From contig NZ_LMKA01000001.1 of assembly GCF_001421435.1 (NCBI RefSeq), positions 130,385 to 194,384 of the forward strand: DNA of 64,000 bases, written 5' to 3'. Positions 61,045 to 64,000 of the stretch are shown piece by piece (positions within the stretch are counted from its first letter, which is position 1; every line of letters begins with the position of its first letter). A program made the translations under genes and the position numbers. Source of the DNA: Chryseobacterium sp. Leaf201. GTDB lineage: Bacteria > Bacteroidota > Bacteroidia > Flavobacteriales > Weeksellaceae. The notes beneath the pieces are model-generated. The model saw only the letters and a program-made list of their open reading frames with translations, was not told the origin of the DNA and did no database searches.

Positions 61045-61761
61045 TTATTTTTTAGTTGCGGTAGTGGTTTCAGGTTTCGCTTCTGCTGTCGTAGCTGTAG
61101 CTGATGCTGCCGGCGTTGCGGTAGCGGCTGCAGGTGCTGCTGCTCCTTTTTTGAAGGCATTCATCACATACATGGCTACTCTCCATCTGTCTCCTGCGTT
61201 CAGCTGTCCCGCATAAGATCCCATTGCATTTCTACCGTTTGTTATTACATAATGAACAGATGCTACGGTAAGTTCCCTGTCTGCATAGTTCGGTACACCT
61301 GTAAAGGCTCCCGTCTGTACAATCGGGCCCTGTCCGTCTCCGCCTACACCATGACACGCGGCACATGTTTTGTCAAACAGCTGTTTTCCTCTTTCAATAT
61401 CCTTCGCTGCGTTGGCTGCATTCAAAGGGGAAACGGTCATTGTTTTGGAAGCATCATAGCCTGCATTATATTCATCTACATTTTTAGGAAGTAAGCCTTC
61501 TTCAAAAATGCCGTCTTTATTCTGTGATACTGATCCTTCTACCGGGGAAAGACCTGTAGCTCCATTATTTCTAACGAAAGCAGGGATTTCATTTTCATGA
61601 TCTGAATAGGCATCCTGCGCTTTCATCAACGGGTCGTAAGCTACCGGAAAATACATATCAGGGAAATATACTAATGGTGTATTCTCTTTCGGTCCGCAAG
61701 AGTTAAGTAAAACCGCTGTTAAACCTAAAACTGCTGTAATTTTTAGTACATTCTTTTTCAT
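61045..61761 (-). CDS. actE: Alternative complex III monoheme cytochrome c, ActE
   Basis: A 238-residue lipoprotein-type cytochrome (Cys22 in the lipobox LLNSC). The heme c site is CAACH (133-137), with a likely Met ligand in GRNAMGSY. The C-terminus is an Ala/Thr-rich tail ending ETTTATKK. It takes electrons from the complex and passes them on. Nine bases separate it from actF. Confidence 0.9.
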   Translation of the reverse strand: MKKNVLKITAVLGLTAVLLNSCGPKENTPLVYFPDMYFPVAYDPLMKAQDAYSDHENEIPAFVRNNGATGLSPVEGSVSQNKDGIFEEGLLPKNVDEYNAGYDASKTMTVSPLNAANAAKDIERGKQLFDKTCAACHGVGGDGQGPIVQTGAFTGVPNYADRELTVASVHYVITNGRNAMGSYAGQLNAGDRWRVAMYVMNAFKKGAAAPAAATATPAASATATTAEAKPETTTATKK

Positions 61762-61762
61762 T

Positions 61763-62284
61763 TTAAGCGTCTTTAACAGTTATTTCTTCAACTCCGGTTT
61801 CAATCAGCAACTGTTTTACAGATTCTACATCTTCAGTTACGAATTCCATCATGAATTTGTCATCCGTTGTTCTCGGGTCCGGGTTTTGTGCGGGAGCTCC
61901 GGGATACATTTTATTTCTTACCAGGAAAGTCAGAGACATCATGTGAGCGGCACAGAATACCATAAGCTCAAACATTGGCACTACGAATGCCGGCATGTTG
62001 TGAGCCCAGTCGAAAGCCGGTTTACCACCGATATTCTGGGGCCAGTCATGGTTCATGGTATACCAGGTTACCGTAGCACCGATTGTAACACCGTAAAGTG
62101 CATAAAGGAAAGCAGCATCAGAAATTCTGGTTTTCTTCAATCCTAAAGCTTTGTCAAGTCCGTGAACCGGAAACGGAGTATAGACTTCGTTTATCGCGAT
62201 TCCTTTATCGTTGAATGCTTTAACGCCGTTCATCAAATCGTCGTCATCAGCATAAAGTCCGTATACAATTTTAGTGGTGCTCAT
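61763..62284 (-). CDS. actD: Alternative complex III subunit ActD (DUF3341)
   Basis: A 173-residue membrane protein with two central segments (about 60-80 and 100-120). The N-terminal KIVYGLYADDDDLMNGVKAFNDKGI is the DUF3341 signature. It anchors the membrane part of complex III. The ATG at 62284 (MSTTKIVYG) is chosen; it overlaps the actC 3' end by 14 bases, and a start nine codons further upstream would overlap by 41. Confidence 0.88.
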   Translation of the reverse strand: MSTTKIVYGLYADDDDLMNGVKAFNDKGIAINEVYTPFPVHGLDKALGLKKTRISDAAFLYALYGVTIGATVTWYTMNHDWPQNIGGKPAFDWAHNMPAFVVPMFELMVFCAAHMMSLTFLVRNKMYPGAPAQNPDPRTTDDKFMMEFVTEDVESVKQLLIETGVEEITVKDA

Positions 62285-63668
62285 CTCCTTCTTTTGCTTT
62301 ATAAGTTTCACCTGAGATTTTCAAAATCGATTTTAATTCTGCCTGTGCGATTACAGGGAATGTTCTTGCGTATAACAGGAATAATACGGAGAAGAACCCG
62401 ATTGTTCCTAAATATACACCCACATCAATAATAGTTGGCTTAAACATCGTCCAAGATCCAGGCAGGTAGTCTCTGGAAAGGTTGATTACGATGATGTCAA
62501 AACGCTCGAACCACATTCCGATGTTGATGATCAATGCAATAATAAATGTTGCAATGATGTTGGTTCTGATTCTCTTAAACCAGAATAAGGCAGGGATAAT
62601 CAAGTTACACGTAATCAATGCCCAGAAAGCCCACCAGTAAGGTCCTACAGCTGCACCCGGAGAAAGATAGGTAAAGTCTTCATATCTTGAACCGGAATAC
62701 CATCCGATGAAATATTCTGTAGCATAAGCTACCGTTACCATACCACCGGTCAGGATAATTACAATGTTCATGATTTCGATATGGTACATTGTAATATAGT
62801 CTTCAAGGTGACATACTTTTCTTGCAATTAACAATAGCGTCTGTACCATCGCGAATCCTGAGAAGATTGCACCTGCAACGAAGTAAGGAGGATAAATGGT
62901 AGAGTGCCATCCTTTAATTACCGAAGTTGCGAAGTCAAAAGATACGGTAGTGTGTACTGAGAATACAAGCGGTGTTGCCAAACCTGCGAGAACCAAAGAT
63001 AATTCTTCAAATCTCTGCCAGTGTTTTGCTTTACCACCCCAGCCGAATGCCAGAAATGTATAAATTTTCTTTGTCCAAGGTGTTTTCGCACGGTCTCTGA
63101 TCATTGCAAAGTCAGGGATTAATCCCATAAACCAGAATACTGTGGATACCGAGAAATATGTAGAGATTGCAAATACGTCCCAAAGTAGAGGAGAGTTGAA
63201 GTTCCCCCAAAGAGAACCGAACTGGTTCGGTAAAGGGAATACCCAATATCCTACCCAGACTCTACCCATGTGAATTACCGGGAAGATAGCCGCCTGTACT
63301 ACCGCAAAGATCGTCATCGCCTCTGCAGAACGGTTTACAGACATTCTCCAACGCTGTCTAAATAATAATAATACTGCTGAGATTAGGGTTCCGGCGTGAC
63401 CGATACCTACCCACCATACGAAGTTGGTAATATCCCAACCCCAGTTAATAGTTCTGTTAAGCCCCCATGCTCCAATACCTGTCCCGATGGTATAGGCGAT
63501 ACACCCGAATCCGTAGATGAATAGAACTAAGGCTGCATATAGTGAAATCCACCATAATTTACCTGCTCTTTCTTCGATAGGTCGTGCAATATCTTCCGTG
63601 ATATCGTGATAAGTTTTGTGACCAATAATTAGAGGTTCCCTTATCGGAGCTTCGTAATGTCCTGACAT
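62271..63668 (-). CDS. actC: Alternative complex III subunit ActC (NrfD/PsrC family)
   Basis: A 465-residue polytopic protein with about ten segments. The early GAWGLNRTINWGWDITNFVWWVGIGHAG and the later IPDFAMIRDRAKTPWTK belong to the NrfD/PsrC family, which binds quinol in the membrane. It has a long N-terminal cytoplasmic or periplasmic lead-in with YHDITEDIARPIEERAGKLWW, typical of Bacteroidota ActC. It ends within the start region of actD. Confidence 0.92.
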   Translation of the reverse strand: MSGHYEAPIREPLIIGHKTYHDITEDIARPIEERAGKLWWISLYAALVLFIYGFGCIAYTIGTGIGAWGLNRTINWGWDITNFVWWVGIGHAGTLISAVLLLFRQRWRMSVNRSAEAMTIFAVVQAAIFPVIHMGRVWVGYWVFPLPNQFGSLWGNFNSPLLWDVFAISTYFSVSTVFWFMGLIPDFAMIRDRAKTPWTKKIYTFLAFGWGGKAKHWQRFEELSLVLAGLATPLVFSVHTTVSFDFATSVIKGWHSTIYPPYFVAGAIFSGFAMVQTLLLIARKVCHLEDYITMYHIEIMNIVIILTGGMVTVAYATEYFIGWYSGSRYEDFTYLSPGAAVGPYWWAFWALITCNLIIPALFWFKRIRTNIIATFIIALIINIGMWFERFDIIVINLSRDYLPGSWTMFKPTIIDVGVYLGTIGFFSVLFLLYARTFPVIAQAELKSILKISGETYKAKEGDEHH

Positions 63669-63693
63669 TTTTTACCTATTTATTATTTAAACT

Positions 63694-64000
63694 TTATTTT
63701 TCTACTCTGTTTCTTACTTTAGTATGATAGAACACGTTTGGTTTGGTTCCGATCTCTTCAAGTAAATAATATCTCCTGTTGTCAGCATATAATTTTCTGA
63801 CTTCAGATGCTTTGTCATTCATGTCTCCGAACTGGATAGATCCTGTAGTACAAGCTTTTGAACATGCGGTCTGGAATTCTCCGTCTCTTACCACTCTGTT
63901 CTCTTTCTTCGCTTCAAGAATCGTAGCCTGGGTCATCTGGATACATAATGAACATTTCTCCATTACCCCTCTCGTTCTTACCACTACATCCGGGTTAAGT
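63694..64000 (-). CDS. actB: Alternative complex III Fe-S subunit ActB, C-terminal part
   Basis: The last 101 codons of ActB; the gene continues beyond the right edge of the window, so the start is not visible and the frame is open to base 64000. VRTRGVMEKCSLCIQMTQ and CSKACTTGSIQFGDMND carry cysteines of the ferredoxin-like iron-sulfur domain at the C-terminus of this molybdopterin-oxidoreductase-like subunit. It starts the visible part of the act operon, followed by actC after 25 bases. Confidence 0.9.
   Translation of the reverse strand, partial: LNPDVVVRTRGVMEKCSLCIQMTQATILEAKKENRVVRDGEFQTACSKACTTGSIQFGDMNDKASEVRKLYADNRRYYLLEEIGTKPNVFYHTKVRNRVEK

Overview
The window looks like a chromosomal piece of a member of the Bacteroidota, family Weeksellaceae, most probably Chryseobacterium or a close relative. 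The evidence is the gene content: a GLPGLI-family protein, DUF3078 and DUF4919 proteins, an S46 dipeptidyl-peptidase, the Act alternative complex III, a sufABCD cluster and a double-glycine bacteriocin-like peptide of the Chryseobacterium type. Many genes also carry the Bacteroidota -7 promoter element TAnnTTTG, sometimes with a TTG about 19 bases upstream of it. The species cannot be named from what is visible. No tRNA, rRNA, CRISPR array or intact insertion sequence was seen.

Layout. 0-17.4 kb is housekeeping: small membrane and lipoproteins, a BaiN-like flavoprotein, thiL, peptidase T, HMG-CoA lyase, OsmC, SufT, an exonuclease, a CsaA-like tRNA-binding protein, a rhomboid protease, dprA, gdhA, two small secreted low-complexity proteins, a YkgJ-type cysteine cluster protein and a KirBac potassium channel. 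17.6-26.9 kb is an AT-rich accessory region. It holds a decayed DUF1016 nuclease gene, a decayed SDR gene, a possible transposase remnant, an HxlR/NmrA divergent pair, an AraC/SDR pair, a TetR-nitroreductase-SDR cluster with the same palindromic operator before each gene, a hairpin-type repeat element and an orphan lipoprotein. 26.9-45.1 kb returns to core genes: truncated hemoglobin, a Ca2+/H+ antiporter, a three-gene envelope operon of unknown function, an hflX-DUF4919-antiporter-DUF4919-alkD operon, a DPP7-type peptidase, a lone beta-helix (tail-spike-like) gene, comM/yifB and an HxlR/NTF2 pair. 45.2-49.3 kb is sufABCD. 49.4-64 kb holds a GLPGLI protein, a zinc metallopeptidase, a YgiBC-like module, an LTA-synthase-type sulfatase, a TPR protein with ribH, a lipoprotein with apt, and the 3' part of the Act respiratory complex (actB partial, actC-F), which runs off the right edge.

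How the genes work together. SufABCD and the unlinked SufT serve iron-sulfur cluster assembly. ActB-F oxidise menaquinol and pass electrons to cytochrome c or an oxidase encoded elsewhere. Peptidase T, DPP7, glutamate dehydrogenase and HMG-CoA lyase fit a peptide- and amino-acid-using lifestyle. The accessory region mixes redox enzymes with their own local regulators and shows several stages of gene decay.
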